Shown in pieces: positions 56,245-64,000 of a stretch of 64,000 nucleotides of DNA. The position numbers were made by a program, and so were the translations under genes. Below the pieces are notes generated by a model. That model saw nothing but the letters and a program-made list of their open reading frames with translations, did no database searches and was not told where the DNA came from. How positions within the stretch are numbered: the first letter of the stretch is position 1; every line of letters begins with the position of its first letter. The stretch spans positions 806,001-870,000 of the forward strand of contig JAWKQO010000002.1 of NCBI GenBank assembly GCA_041390105.1, written 5' to 3'. The stretch is from Gemmatimonadota bacterium (lineage in GTDB: Bacteria > Gemmatimonadota > Gemmatimonadetes > Longimicrobiales > Gaopeijiaceae).

Positions 56245-57786
56245 ATGCTGAATCTCGCGCTCACCCTCGATCACGCGGCGAGGCGGCACCCTTCGGCCAC
56301 GGCCTTCGTCCTCGCGGACACGCAGCTGGATTTTGCGAGCCTGGACGCTGCTGCGCGCAAGGTGGCGGCGGGGTTGCACCGACTCGGCGTGCGCCCTGGC
56401 GACAAAGTGGCACTAAGCTGCCCCAACCTTCCCTGGTTCCCCATGGTCTACTACGGGATCCTCAAAGCGGGGGCGGTGGTGGTGCCCCTCAACGTGCTGT
56501 TCAAGCGCCGCGAGATCGCCTACCACCTGTCTGACAGCCAGGCGCGCGTCTACCTCTGTTTCGAGGGGACGGAGGCGCTTCCCATCGGCGCGGAAGGGAA
56601 GGCCGGTTTCGACGAGGTGCCCAGCTGCGAGCACCTGGTGTCGATCTCCGCGGGTGCGGAGCGCCTGTTCCCGGATGTGCCGACACTGCAAGAACTGCTG
56701 GCGGCCGAATCGGGAACCTGGGAGACGGTGGGCACAGCCGCGGACGACACGGCGGTCATCCTCTACACCTCGGGAACCACCGGGACGCCCAAGGGAGCGG
56801 AGCTGTCACATAGCAACATGCTGCTGAATGCGATGGCGTCGGCGGAGTTGTTCCACCTGCACCACACGTCGCGCTGGCTCTTGGCACTTCCTCTCTTCCA
56901 TTCCTTCGGACAGACCGTACAGATGAATGCGGGCGTGTTGCGGGGCGCGATGAGCGTCATGCTCCCGCGCTTCGATCCCGGTGCGGCGCTGTCTCTGTTC
57001 CGCGAGCACCGGATCACCCACTTCGCCGGCGTGCCCACGATGTACTGGGCACTGTTGGCCCATGCCGACGCGCACGGCGTGGACCTCGCTCCCCTCTCGG
57101 AGCATCTGCGCTATGCGGTGTCTGGTGGCGCCTCGCTCCCGGTGCAGGTACTCAAGGACTTCGAGGCGCGCTTCCAGGTGTCCATCCAGGAAGGGTACGG
57201 TCTCTCGGAGACCTCTCCGGTGGCCAGCTTCAACCATCTGGATCAGGTGCGAAAGCCGGGTTCGATCGGAACTCCGATCTGGGGCGTGGAGATGCGGGTG
57301 ACCGATGAGGATGGGCACGACGTTCCGGTCGGGGAGCCCGGCGAGATCGTGATTCGTGGTCACAACGTGATGAAGGGCTACTATCGCCGGCCGGATGCGA
57401 CCGCCGAGGCATTCCGGGACGGTTGGTTCCGCTCGGGTGACGTCGCCCGCATGGATGAGGATGGATACTTCTTCATCGTCGACCGGACCAAGGACATGAT
57501 TCTCCGGGGCGGATACAACGTGTATCCCCGCGAGGTCGAAGAGCTGCTGATGGAGTTGCCCGGAGTGTCCCTGGTGGCCGTGGTTGGCATTCCCGACGAG
57601 AGTCACGGGGAAGAGATCAAGGCCTTCGTGGTCCCGAAGCCGGGTGCCTCCCTGACCGCCGCGGACGTCATCGAGTGGTGCCGGGATCGCATCGCGGCCT
57701 ACAAGGCGCCGCGGATCGTCGAATTCCGGGACAGCCTGCCCATGAACGCCACCGGCAAGATCCTCAAGCGGGAATTGCGCGGCTGA
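56245..57786 (+). CDS. Long-chain acyl-CoA ligase
   Basis: This is a 513-residue adenylate-forming enzyme. The ATP motif is YTSGTTGTPKG (about 174-184), the AMP-binding motif is YGLSETSPVASFNH, the hinge is RSGDVARMDEDGYFFIVDR followed by DMILRGGYNVYPREVEEL, and the final catalytic Lys is in NATGKILKREL. It activates fatty acids to acyl-CoA. The ATG at 56245 is favoured over GTG 56236. Confidence 0.9.
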   Translation: MLNLALTLDHAARRHPSATAFVLADTQLDFASLDAAARKVAAGLHRLGVRPGDKVALSCPNLPWFPMVYYGILKAGAVVVPLNVLFKRREIAYHLSDSQARVYLCFEGTEALPIGAEGKAGFDEVPSCEHLVSISAGAERLFPDVPTLQELLAAESGTWETVGTAADDTAVILYTSGTTGTPKGAELSHSNMLLNAMASAELFHLHHTSRWLLALPLFHSFGQTVQMNAGVLRGAMSVMLPRFDPGAALSLFREHRITHFAGVPTMYWALLAHADAHGVDLAPLSEHLRYAVSGGASLPVQVLKDFEARFQVSIQEGYGLSETSPVASFNHLDQVRKPGSIGTPIWGVEMRVTDEDGHDVPVGEPGEIVIRGHNVMKGYYRRPDATAEAFRDGWFRSGDVARMDEDGYFFIVDRTKDMILRGGYNVYPREVEELLMELPGVSLVAVVGIPDESHGEEIKAFVVPKPGASLTAADVIEWCRDRIAAYKAPRIVEFRDSLPMNATGKILKRELRG

Positions 57787-58139
57787 CCCTGTCGGCCGCG
57801 CCTCACGCCCACCTGCCCTCCAACGACCGTACACGGTAGCGCATGCGCGAGTTGGGGTTGCGTATCGCCCCCGGCGCCAGACCACTGATATCGCCTCGCG
57901 GGTCGTTCGGCTGGGCCTGGCGCCGGCATCGATCCGCCCGAGATCTGGGCCGAGTTCGCCCAGCCTAAACATTCCTCGTTGGTAATATGGTGTTTCTCCC
58001 GACCCCGGCTGAGCGGCCCGGCCCGACAGATCTCGAGGCCGAGATGTGTGTTCGTTGGGCAGCACGAGGGAAGCGGCCGGCTCGCCGGGTGAGGAGGTCG
58101 GTGTCTCTCGTCAAAGCCCCGCATTGGGGGGAGGAAACC
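57787..58139 (+). other. 353-base gap with a hairpin and an AT-richer stretch
   Basis: No gene can be supported. It contains a 6-base stem CTGGGC/GCCCAG (57945-57950 and 57958-57963) and, directly after it, an AT-richer run with TAATAT at 57983-57988 that could be a -10 box. No -35-like sequence fits. It may carry the promoter of the Met-rich protein gene. Confidence 0.35.
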
Positions 58140-58652
58140 ATGAGAAAGAACGCGCACGCCCTCGGGTCGTTGGCGGCGCTGGTGGGGATGCTGGCCGCAG
58201 CGCCGACCGCGGCGGCCGCCCAACAGATGGCTCAACAGCCGCCGCAGCAGCAGATGCAGATGCAGCGCATGCAGGAGCAGCTCCGGCAGTTCGGCGAGGT
58301 CATGCAGCGGATGGAGCGCATCCAGACACGCGCGATGGAGATGGAGCAGTTGATGATCCGCGACATGGATCGCCTTCGTCAGCAGACGCAACTCCAAGCG
58401 GGCGACATGGTTCGCCTGCGGGAGCAGGAGCGTGTGCGTGATATGACGCATGCGTATTCGAACGCAGCGCGGGAGATGCACCAGTCGATGGCCCGGCTGC
58501 GCGACATGCTCGGGGATCCCGACCATGCCTGGAACCAGGACATGGAACGCGATATGGAGCGACTGCGCGAGCACATGAGCGACATGGCCGGTCAGATGGA
58601 GGAAGGCCTGCACATCATGGATCGCATCCGTGACCGCATCCATCAGCCGTGA
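58140..58652 (+). CDS. Exported Met/Gln-rich coiled-coil protein
   Basis: This 170-residue protein has a signal peptide (ALGSLAALVGMLAAAPTAAA) and then about 140 residues that are almost wholly helical, with 21 methionines and many Gln, Arg and Asp, spaced every 3-4 residues (QMQMQRMQEQLRQFGEVMQR; RDMDRLRQQTQLQAGDMVRL). Methionine faces in periplasmic helices can bind Cu(I) or Ag(I), or this may be a structural coiled coil. The Shine-Dalgarno sequence GGGGAGG is strong. The next gene starts 9 bases later. Confidence 0.7.
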   Translation: MRKNAHALGSLAALVGMLAAAPTAAAAQQMAQQPPQQQMQMQRMQEQLRQFGEVMQRMERIQTRAMEMEQLMIRDMDRLRQQTQLQAGDMVRLREQERVRDMTHAYSNAAREMHQSMARLRDMLGDPDHAWNQDMERDMERLREHMSDMAGQMEEGLHIMDRIRDRIHQP

Positions 58653-58661
58653 GCGAGGCAC

Positions 58662-59585
58662 ATGAACACGCGGCTGGCCCTCGCCGCGAGCCTGGTGCTC
58701 GCGGCGAGTGGTCTCGGGGGCCTCCCGCTCGAGGCCCAGAGCGTCGGTTACTCGATCGGCGCGCAGTATGCGACGGGCAGCTACATCTTCGATGAGCGCA
58801 TTCACGCCTTCTACCTGACCAACACGCTGCGCCTGAAAGGGTCGCGGTTGGAGGTGTCGGCATCGGTGCCGCTGGTCGTGCAGAATGGTGGTCTGGTCAG
58901 CCTGGTGGCGGGTGGCGTGCCAGTGCCCACGGGGGGGGAGCAGGCCGCTGTCGTCGCCTCCCGGAGACGCGGCGAGACCGTGGGGACCCGCAAGGGGCCC
59001 GGAGCGGGTGGGCCGGGTGGGGCCGGGGGTGGAGCGGCTCTGCAGACCACCACCACCGTCACCCAGGCCACGGACTCGGTCTTCTTCGAGGAGGGCGTGG
59101 AGACACACCTCGCCGATCCGATGCTCTCGGCCAGCGTCGAGATCAAGAGCGGCTTCGGTACGCTCCGCTCGCTCCGGGTGAACGCCGCTGCCAAGGTGCC
59201 GGCCACCGATGTCTCATCCGGTGTGGGAACGGGGGAATGGGACTACGGGGCCGGCGCCTCCATGGTGTTTGGCCTCGGGAGCGTGCTGGCATTCGCAGAC
59301 CTCCAGTACTGGTGGTTGGGAGATCTGCCCGAATTGGAGCTCAGCGACGGACTCAGCTATGGGCTGGGCCTGGGCCGTTCGGTCTTCCAGGGCGAAGGAA
59401 CGCTACTGCTCACGCTGACCGGAATGTCACGGACCATCAGTTCCATGGATGCGCCCGTGTCGGCTGCCCTCTCCCTGGGGCGGAACCTGAGCGAGCGGGC
59501 GTTTCTTACCGTGGGGGCGGGCGCGGGCCTGACCGAGGCGGCACCCGACTTCTTCGCCTCGGTGGGCGTGTCGTTCGGGCGCTGA
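58662..59585 (+). CDS. Outer-membrane barrel-like protein with a Gly-rich insertion
   Basis: This 307-residue protein has a signal peptide (ALAASLVLAASGLGGLPLEA). Barrel-like strands (VGYSIGAQYATGSYIFDERI; LGSVLAFADLQYWWLGDLPE) surround a low-complexity loop GPGAGGPGGAGGGAA (about 107-121). It ends ...FFASVGVSFGR. It is paired with the Met-rich protein, so it may be its outer-membrane partner. Not recognised as a known transporter. Confidence 0.7.
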   Translation: MNTRLALAASLVLAASGLGGLPLEAQSVGYSIGAQYATGSYIFDERIHAFYLTNTLRLKGSRLEVSASVPLVVQNGGLVSLVAGGVPVPTGGEQAAVVASRRRGETVGTRKGPGAGGPGGAGGGAALQTTTTVTQATDSVFFEEGVETHLADPMLSASVEIKSGFGTLRSLRVNAAAKVPATDVSSGVGTGEWDYGAGASMVFGLGSVLAFADLQYWWLGDLPELELSDGLSYGLGLGRSVFQGEGTLLLTLTGMSRTISSMDAPVSAALSLGRNLSERAFLTVGAGAGLTEAAPDFFASVGVSFGR

Positions 59586-59647
59586 TTCCTGGTGTTTGAC
59601 GCCGCACCGATCCGGAGCGCGGGCGGGCTCGGCGGAGCCTGCCCTCG

Positions 59648-60562
59648 CTATCCTGCATTCGAGGGCGGTTGCTCCCGCTCGCGCCCCCGTACCACGCGCT
59701 GACCAGCCAGCCGGCCCGAGCGTTCCGTGACCACCGTGAACCGTTCCTCCGGACCCTCTCCGTCGGCGTAGATCACGACCCAGTCGTGAGTGCGCCCCAG
59801 CTCGTGGGCGCGCGCGGTGTTGGAGTAGAGCGCCGTGAACGGGCGCCCGCCCCGGGCGGTGTGGAGTACGGGAAGCCAGGCGACTCCTTCCGGGTTGAAG
59901 CGACGCGGCGCGATGAGGGGAAGATTGCCCCGTTCGGCGCGTCCCCGGTATTCGGCATCGATGTCGAGGAGTGTGTCGACCGACGGACGGATGGGTTCGC
60001 CGTATTCCTGCACTGCTGCCACATCGGTCTCGCGCGCCTCGTGGGGTCGGTAGCGACGGGCCCGGCGGCGGGAGGCCCGCCCGAGCATGCCGGCCAGGGT
60101 GTCCCGGATCTGGCGCACGCGGCGGGGCCCGAATCCCTCCACGTGCTCGAGACGTCCGTCGTGCGCGGCCAACTCGAGGTCCTCCAACGTCTCGATGTCC
60201 AGGTCTCGGTGGATACGCTTGGCCAGGGTCTCGCCGACGCCGGGCACGGTGCGGAAGAGGTCTTCAGGGCAGACCTCGCCCTCCAGCCGGTCCAGCATGG
60301 GGAGGCGGCCCGTACGCACGTAGGTCGAGATGGCGCGGGCCAGTCCCTCTCCGATCGCCGGCAGTGCTTCCAGCGCCTCCAGCCCTTCCTCTTCGACGAG
60401 GCTGGCCACGGCTTGGTCACAGGACCGGATGCTGTCGGCGCCGCGCCGATAGGCACGCACGCGGAAGACGTCTCCGTTCTGCACCTCGAGCAGGTCCGCC
60501 ACGCGCTCCAACACGGCGGCGATATCATCGTTGGAGATGCTCGGATTCACGCCGTTGGTCAT
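59648..60562 (-). CDS. Orphan helix-hairpin-helix protein, PolX N-terminal-like
   Basis: This 304-residue protein's first half matches the DNA-binding end of PolX-type DNA polymerase beta: ISNDDIAAVLERVADLLEVQ, then helix-hairpin-helix motifs EALPAIGEGLARAI and RTVPGVGETLAKRI, and EGFGPRRVRQIRDTL. The polymerase and PHP domains are absent. Instead there is an unrelated C-terminal half (YADGEGPEERFTVVTERSGR). It could recognise gapped or flap DNA and recruit a partner. It is not a frameshifted PolX: no polymerase remnants follow. Confidence 0.8.
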   Translation of the reverse strand: MTNGVNPSISNDDIAAVLERVADLLEVQNGDVFRVRAYRRGADSIRSCDQAVASLVEEEGLEALEALPAIGEGLARAISTYVRTGRLPMLDRLEGEVCPEDLFRTVPGVGETLAKRIHRDLDIETLEDLELAAHDGRLEHVEGFGPRRVRQIRDTLAGMLGRASRRRARRYRPHEARETDVAAVQEYGEPIRPSVDTLLDIDAEYRGRAERGNLPLIAPRRFNPEGVAWLPVLHTARGGRPFTALYSNTARAHELGRTHDWVVIYADGEGPEERFTVVTERSGRLAGQRVVRGREREQPPSNAG

Positions 60563-60639
60563 GGTTGACAGTTGCCCTTGCACAGTGCCCCAGGCAATCG
60601 GGAGGCTCGCGCCCTTGGCTGTCGGGTGAGTCCCCCAGC

Positions 60640-61818
60640 CTACGAGCCTTCGATGACGTGCACCCGTGCCCCTTCCCGAAGCCCGTCGGGGGGATAGACG
60701 ACGACGGTCTCCCCTTCGGAGATGCCCGCCGTCACCTCCGCCTCGCGCTGTCCCCGGTGGCCGATCTCGACGATCCGCAGTCGCGCTCTCCCGTCCGCCA
60801 CTGCGTACACGGCCCACCGGGAGTCCCTCCGGAAGAGCGCCCCCAGGGGTACCATGAGGACGTCGTCGGATTCCCACGTGATCAGCGACGCCTCGACGCG
60901 GAAGCGGTCCCCAACAAGCGGGGCTTCACCCTCGAAGGTGATGATGACGTTGACCCGCTGCTCCTCGACGCCCAGCGGAGACACGCGGGTGAACGCGGTA
61001 GGCTCGATGCGCTCGATCCTTCCCCGCAGGGTGTCCGCCTCGGGGCCGGGTACGATCAGGGCCTGGGCACCCACGGTGAGCAGGCCGACGTCTTCACTGA
61101 GAACGTCCACCACCACTTCCAGATCTCGGGTGTCACCGACCTCGAGGATCGGTGCTCCGGGGGACACCGCTCGCTCGCACTCCTCGAAGAGGCGGAGCAC
61201 CCGCCCGTCCGCGGGCGCACGCACTACTACGGGAGACAGCCCGCGCTCGCCTGTGACCTCCATGACACTGGCCCGAGCGGTCTCGACCTCGTGGGCGCTG
61301 GCCTCCGCCGTGCGCCGCGCTTGTTCGAGGGCCAGCGCCGCCTGCTGCTCCGCTGCACGGGCGCGGTCCAGTCGATCCAGTGAGATGCCGCCCTCGACCC
61401 CGGCTCGCTCCAAGCGGCCCAAGTAGCGCCGCGCCTCGTCCCAGGCCACCTCGGCCCGCTGAACGGCAGCTTCGGCGGCGGCTCGACCTGCCTCCGTGGC
61501 GGCCAGCCGCCCGGCGGCTTCCTTCTGCGCCCGGGTGTCGAGGGGAAGTGGGAAGATCCGCGCGAGCACATCCCCCGCCGCCACCCGCTGGCCCGGTTCG
61601 CACTCGAGGCGGACGAGCCGGCCCGCCACCGGAGCGGAGAGCAGATAGCGCTCCTTGACGCGTGTCTCTCCGTCCTCCTGCAACGTCACGCGCAGCGCTC
61701 CGCGCGCTGCGTGGACGACCTCGACCGCGACTCGCTCGGGCCGGAGTACGAGCCAGAGCAGGAGGCCCGCGGCCAGCCCCGCGGCCATCCATCCACCGGT
61801 GCGACGCGAGACGTTCAT
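60640..61818 (-). CDS. Efflux periplasmic adaptor (HlyD/RND-type)
   Basis: This 392-residue protein is anchored by an N-terminal helix (WMAAGLAAGLLLWLVL). A lipoyl-like half (YLLSAPVAGRLVRLECEPGQ) precedes a long coiled-coil hairpin (about 95-190; Ala/Glu/Arg-rich with EQARRTAEASAHEVETARAS), then ERGLSPVVVRAPADGRVLRL and a beta-barrel. It starts 6 bases after the FtsX permease gene ends, so the two form an efflux or MacAB-like complex. Confidence 0.88.
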   Translation of the reverse strand: MNVSRRTGGWMAAGLAAGLLLWLVLRPERVAVEVVHAARGALRVTLQEDGETRVKERYLLSAPVAGRLVRLECEPGQRVAAGDVLARIFPLPLDTRAQKEAAGRLAATEAGRAAAEAAVQRAEVAWDEARRYLGRLERAGVEGGISLDRLDRARAAEQQAALALEQARRTAEASAHEVETARASVMEVTGERGLSPVVVRAPADGRVLRLFEECERAVSPGAPILEVGDTRDLEVVVDVLSEDVGLLTVGAQALIVPGPEADTLRGRIERIEPTAFTRVSPLGVEEQRVNVIITFEGEAPLVGDRFRVEASLITWESDDVLMVPLGALFRRDSRWAVYAVADGRARLRIVEIGHRGQREAEVTAGISEGETVVVYPPDGLREGARVHVIEGS

Positions 61819-61823
61819 GACAG

Positions 61824-64000
61824 CTACTCCCGGGTCTTCAAGACCGCGATCAGATCGATGCGATTCAGCCGGCGGCGGACGAGCAGACCCGACAGGACCG
61901 CCGCCAGGAGGACGATGCCGATCGCCTGAGCGTATGTCCCCCTGGCGACGACCACAGGAAGACTGAACAGGTCTGAATCGAAGCGTTCCATGACCAGGAA
62001 GGTCAGGAACCACCCCAAGCCGACCCCCAGCGGCAGGGCGGCCAGGACCAGTAGGGCCTGCTCGCTGAGCAGCATGCGGGCAACCTCCCCGCGCTCGAAT
62101 CCCAGTACGCGGAGGCTGGCCAACTCGCGGCCTCGCTCCGAAAGCGCGATGCGGGTCTGGTTGTAGACGATGGCCATCACCAATGCCATCCCCAGCACGA
62201 CGGTAGAGTACAGCGCGATGGCGAAGCTCTCCTCGATCGTGTCCGCGAATCCCCGCACCGTCAGCTCGCGCACCTGGATGCCCGCCACGGCGGGCAAATG
62301 CTTCAAGCGTTCGTAGACCTCGGCACGTGTCCGGGCATCCACGGCCAGCCAGGCACCGGATTCCGAGCTCGCCTCGCCCAGCGCCCGATGGAGGTCGGCC
62401 TTGGCCATGTAGCCGCCTCCACCCATCAACTCGTCGATGATCCCCGAAACCCGAAGCTCACGGGTCACGTCGCTTCCCTCGGTCACGTGGATCTCCACCA
62501 CGTCCCCGGGGTGCACGCCCAGCTTCTCGGCCAACAGTGTGCTGAGCAGTAGCCCGCCCACGGGAAGCTGGTGCGTTCTGGATTCGGAATCGACCAGGCG
62601 TCGCAGCTGGGCGTCCTCCGGGAGACCCAGAATGCTGCCGCGGACTTCGCGGTGCTCCCTGACGAAGCGTACGGGAACGACCCGGAACGTTTCGACCTGT
62701 CGTACACCGGGGAGCGCGAACAGGGCGGCGCGGACGTCAGGGGGGCGCGGCCGATGGAAGTAGACGGAAACGTCCTCCCGCTGAACCTCCTGGAACTGGA
62801 TCCGCGCGATCTCGTTGATCGCGTCGAACATGGACAGCAGTGCCCCGATCACGCCCAGGGCCAAGCCGATGCCGGCGATGGTCGAAGCCGACTTGAGGCG
62901 CGCCCGGGACAGATTGCGGACAACAATTCGCCCCGCTGGAGAGAGCGCCCTCCAGATGCGAGTCCGCTCCAGAGGGCCCTCCCGGTACCGCGGAGGGGCG
63001 GGTGGTGCCATGGCCACAGCGGGAGGCAGGCGTGTCACGGTGCGGACCGCCGTCAGCGCGCCGAGAACACCCGTGATCAGCGCGATGGCCCACGCGACCA
63101 GAACCACGGTGAGGTCCAGCTTGAAACCCACCTCCGGAAACTGGAAGAAACGCGCGTACACCTCGGCCATCCCGTGCGCGAGCCAGACCCCGACCACGGT
63201 GCCCAGAACCGCTCCACCGGCGACCGGGATGAGCGCGAACTGGAGGTAGTGGGCCCCGAGGCTGGCCGGCGAGATCCCGAAGGCCTTCAGCAAGCCGATC
63301 TGTTCCCGCTCCATACGCACGATCCGAAGGAGCGTGGCGTGCAACAGAAACGCGGTGACGATCAGGAACAACGCGGGGAAGAACGAGGCCGTGATCGTGG
63401 TCTCATCGATCTCGCCCTCCAGGAACTCGTGCGATACATGTAGCTCTCGACCGTACGCGCCGGGGTTCCCGTATGGATCGAGCAGCGCGTCCAGGGATGC
63501 CAGGACCGCAGCCTCGGACGCCCCGGGGGCGAGCGAGAGGACGATGTCGTTGAAGGCCCCCTCCATCTCGAAGGCGCTCTCTACGGCGGAACGACTCATC
63601 CACAGGGCACCGAACCGTCGGTTGTCGGGGAAGACCTGTCCATATTCCCCGATCTCGTAGATGAACTCCGGCGAGATCGCGGTCCCGACCACCCGCAGCG
63701 CCTGAAGCCGTCCGTTGAGGATCGCCCCCACGACGTCGCCGACGCGCAACCCATTGGCACGGGCGAAGGCCTCGCTGAGCACGACCTGGTCCCGGCGACC
63801 AGGGTCCGGGAGGGCACCGGTGCGGATCACCACCTGGTTGAGACGTACCTCCCCCAGGTCGGGTAGAGAGACCAGCCTCCCGGTTGCCGGCTCGGGGAGC
63901 CCTGGCACGTCGAGCAGGATGTCCTCGACGAGGCGCGTGTAGACGGTCGCCACGCCGTCGATCCGAGCGATGCGGGGCGCGAGCGCGTCCGGAGCTCGCA
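61824..64000 (-). CDS. FtsX-type ABC permease, two FtsX domains (5' partial)
   Basis: The frame runs past the window edge, so the start is missing. About 725 residues are visible. A periplasmic MacB-like part (VVLSEAFARANGLRVGDVVG) is followed by an FtsX domain (ITASFFPALFLIVTAFLLHA, then LAHGMAEVYARFFQFPE), a second periplasmic part and a second FtsX domain (ATLDLIAVLKTRE-like end RRRLNRIDLIAVLKTRE). The ATPase is not in the window and should lie upstream. With the adaptor it would form a lipoprotein- or macrolide-type efflux system. Confidence 0.88.
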   Translation of the reverse strand, partial: RAPDALAPRIARIDGVATVYTRLVEDILLDVPGLPEPATGRLVSLPDLGEVRLNQVVIRTGALPDPGRRDQVVLSEAFARANGLRVGDVVGAILNGRLQALRVVGTAISPEFIYEIGEYGQVFPDNRRFGALWMSRSAVESAFEMEGAFNDIVLSLAPGASEAAVLASLDALLDPYGNPGAYGRELHVSHEFLEGEIDETTITASFFPALFLIVTAFLLHATLLRIVRMEREQIGLLKAFGISPASLGAHYLQFALIPVAGGAVLGTVVGVWLAHGMAEVYARFFQFPEVGFKLDLTVVLVAWAIALITGVLGALTAVRTVTRLPPAVAMAPPAPPRYREGPLERTRIWRALSPAGRIVVRNLSRARLKSASTIAGIGLALGVIGALLSMFDAINEIARIQFQEVQREDVSVYFHRPRPPDVRAALFALPGVRQVETFRVVPVRFVREHREVRGSILGLPEDAQLRRLVDSESRTHQLPVGGLLLSTLLAEKLGVHPGDVVEIHVTEGSDVTRELRVSGIIDELMGGGGYMAKADLHRALGEASSESGAWLAVDARTRAEVYERLKHLPAVAGIQVRELTVRGFADTIEESFAIALYSTVVLGMALVMAIVYNQTRIALSERGRELASLRVLGFERGEVARMLLSEQALLVLAALPLGVGLGWFLTFLVMERFDSDLFSLPVVVARGTYAQAIGIVLLAAVLSGLLVRRRLNRIDLIAVLKTRE

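Noticed and set aside
1..64000. CRISPR arrays, insertion sequences, tRNA and rRNA genes
   Set aside because: No spaced direct repeats, transposase genes, terminal inverted repeats, or RNA-gene signatures were seen in the gaps.

Overview
The window is a 64-kb piece of GC-rich chromosome (about two thirds G+C by eye). I read 52 protein genes, no tRNA or rRNA genes, no CRISPR array and no insertion sequence. The cell is Gram-negative: there are many signal peptides, lipoboxes and outer-membrane barrels. GTG and TTG starts and ATGA overlaps are common. The gene mix resembles Gemmatimonadota or a neighbouring lineage: TIG-repeat lipoproteins, choice-of-anchor B, CBM9/DUF5916 barrels, Tat-exported Gfo/Idh/MocA proteins, a DUF1080 hydrolase, GMC plus gluconate-2-dehydrogenase-3 pairs and CadC-type regulators. 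That assignment is inference from gene content only.

Layout. (1) 2-4153: a tightly overlapping operon of a histidine kinase (cut by the window edge), an NtrC-type sigma-54 activator, a type-1-copper cupredoxin and a one-haem cytochrome fused to a predicted outer-membrane barrel, Cyc2-like in design. (2) 4154-4456: a non-coding region with a 7+7 dyad, an AT-rich promoter-like box and three consecutive hairpins. (3) 4457-14926: a glycan or glycoconjugate cluster with three glycosyltransferases, an ABC exporter, two maltokinase/APH-like kinases, an AlgE-like outer-membrane barrel and a lipoprotein. (4) 14938-19453: a TPR-like protein, a large FG-GAP/choice-of-anchor B protein, an exported VOC protein and a small membrane protein. 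(5) 19576-28890: oxidative sugar metabolism, with GMC dehydrogenase and its small subunit, two Gfo/Idh/MocA oxidoreductases, a nucleoside-type MFS transporter, a DUF1080 3-keto-disaccharide hydrolase, an SGNH hydrolase and a TIG-repeat lipoprotein. (6) 29140-41517: a CBS protein, a SLC13 transporter, PEP synthase, OsmC, a TauE/SafE permease, DUF4139, a serpin lipoprotein, an orphan lipoprotein and a CBM9/DUF5916 barrel. (7) 41559-53253: an orphan protein, an M24 aminopeptidase, an Ig-like secreted protein, a second CBS protein, an SQR-like flavoprotein, a MATE-like transporter, a GGDEF-EAL protein, a MatC-like carrier and a CadC-like membrane regulator. (8) 53483-64000: an ankyrin-like protein, two envelope proteins with a DUF411 protein, an acyl-CoA ligase, a Met-rich coiled-coil protein with an outer-membrane protein, an orphan PolX-like helix-hairpin-helix protein, and an efflux adaptor with an FtsX permease that runs off the window.

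The two most interesting blocks are neighbours. The first is the two-component/cupredoxin/cytochrome-barrel operon, a possible extracellular electron-transfer module. The second is the glycosyltransferase-ABC-double-kinase-barrel cluster behind a structured leader. The latter lacks a priming transferase, Wzx flippase or Wzy polymerase, so it does not fit the standard exopolysaccharide pathways. Its product is unknown.
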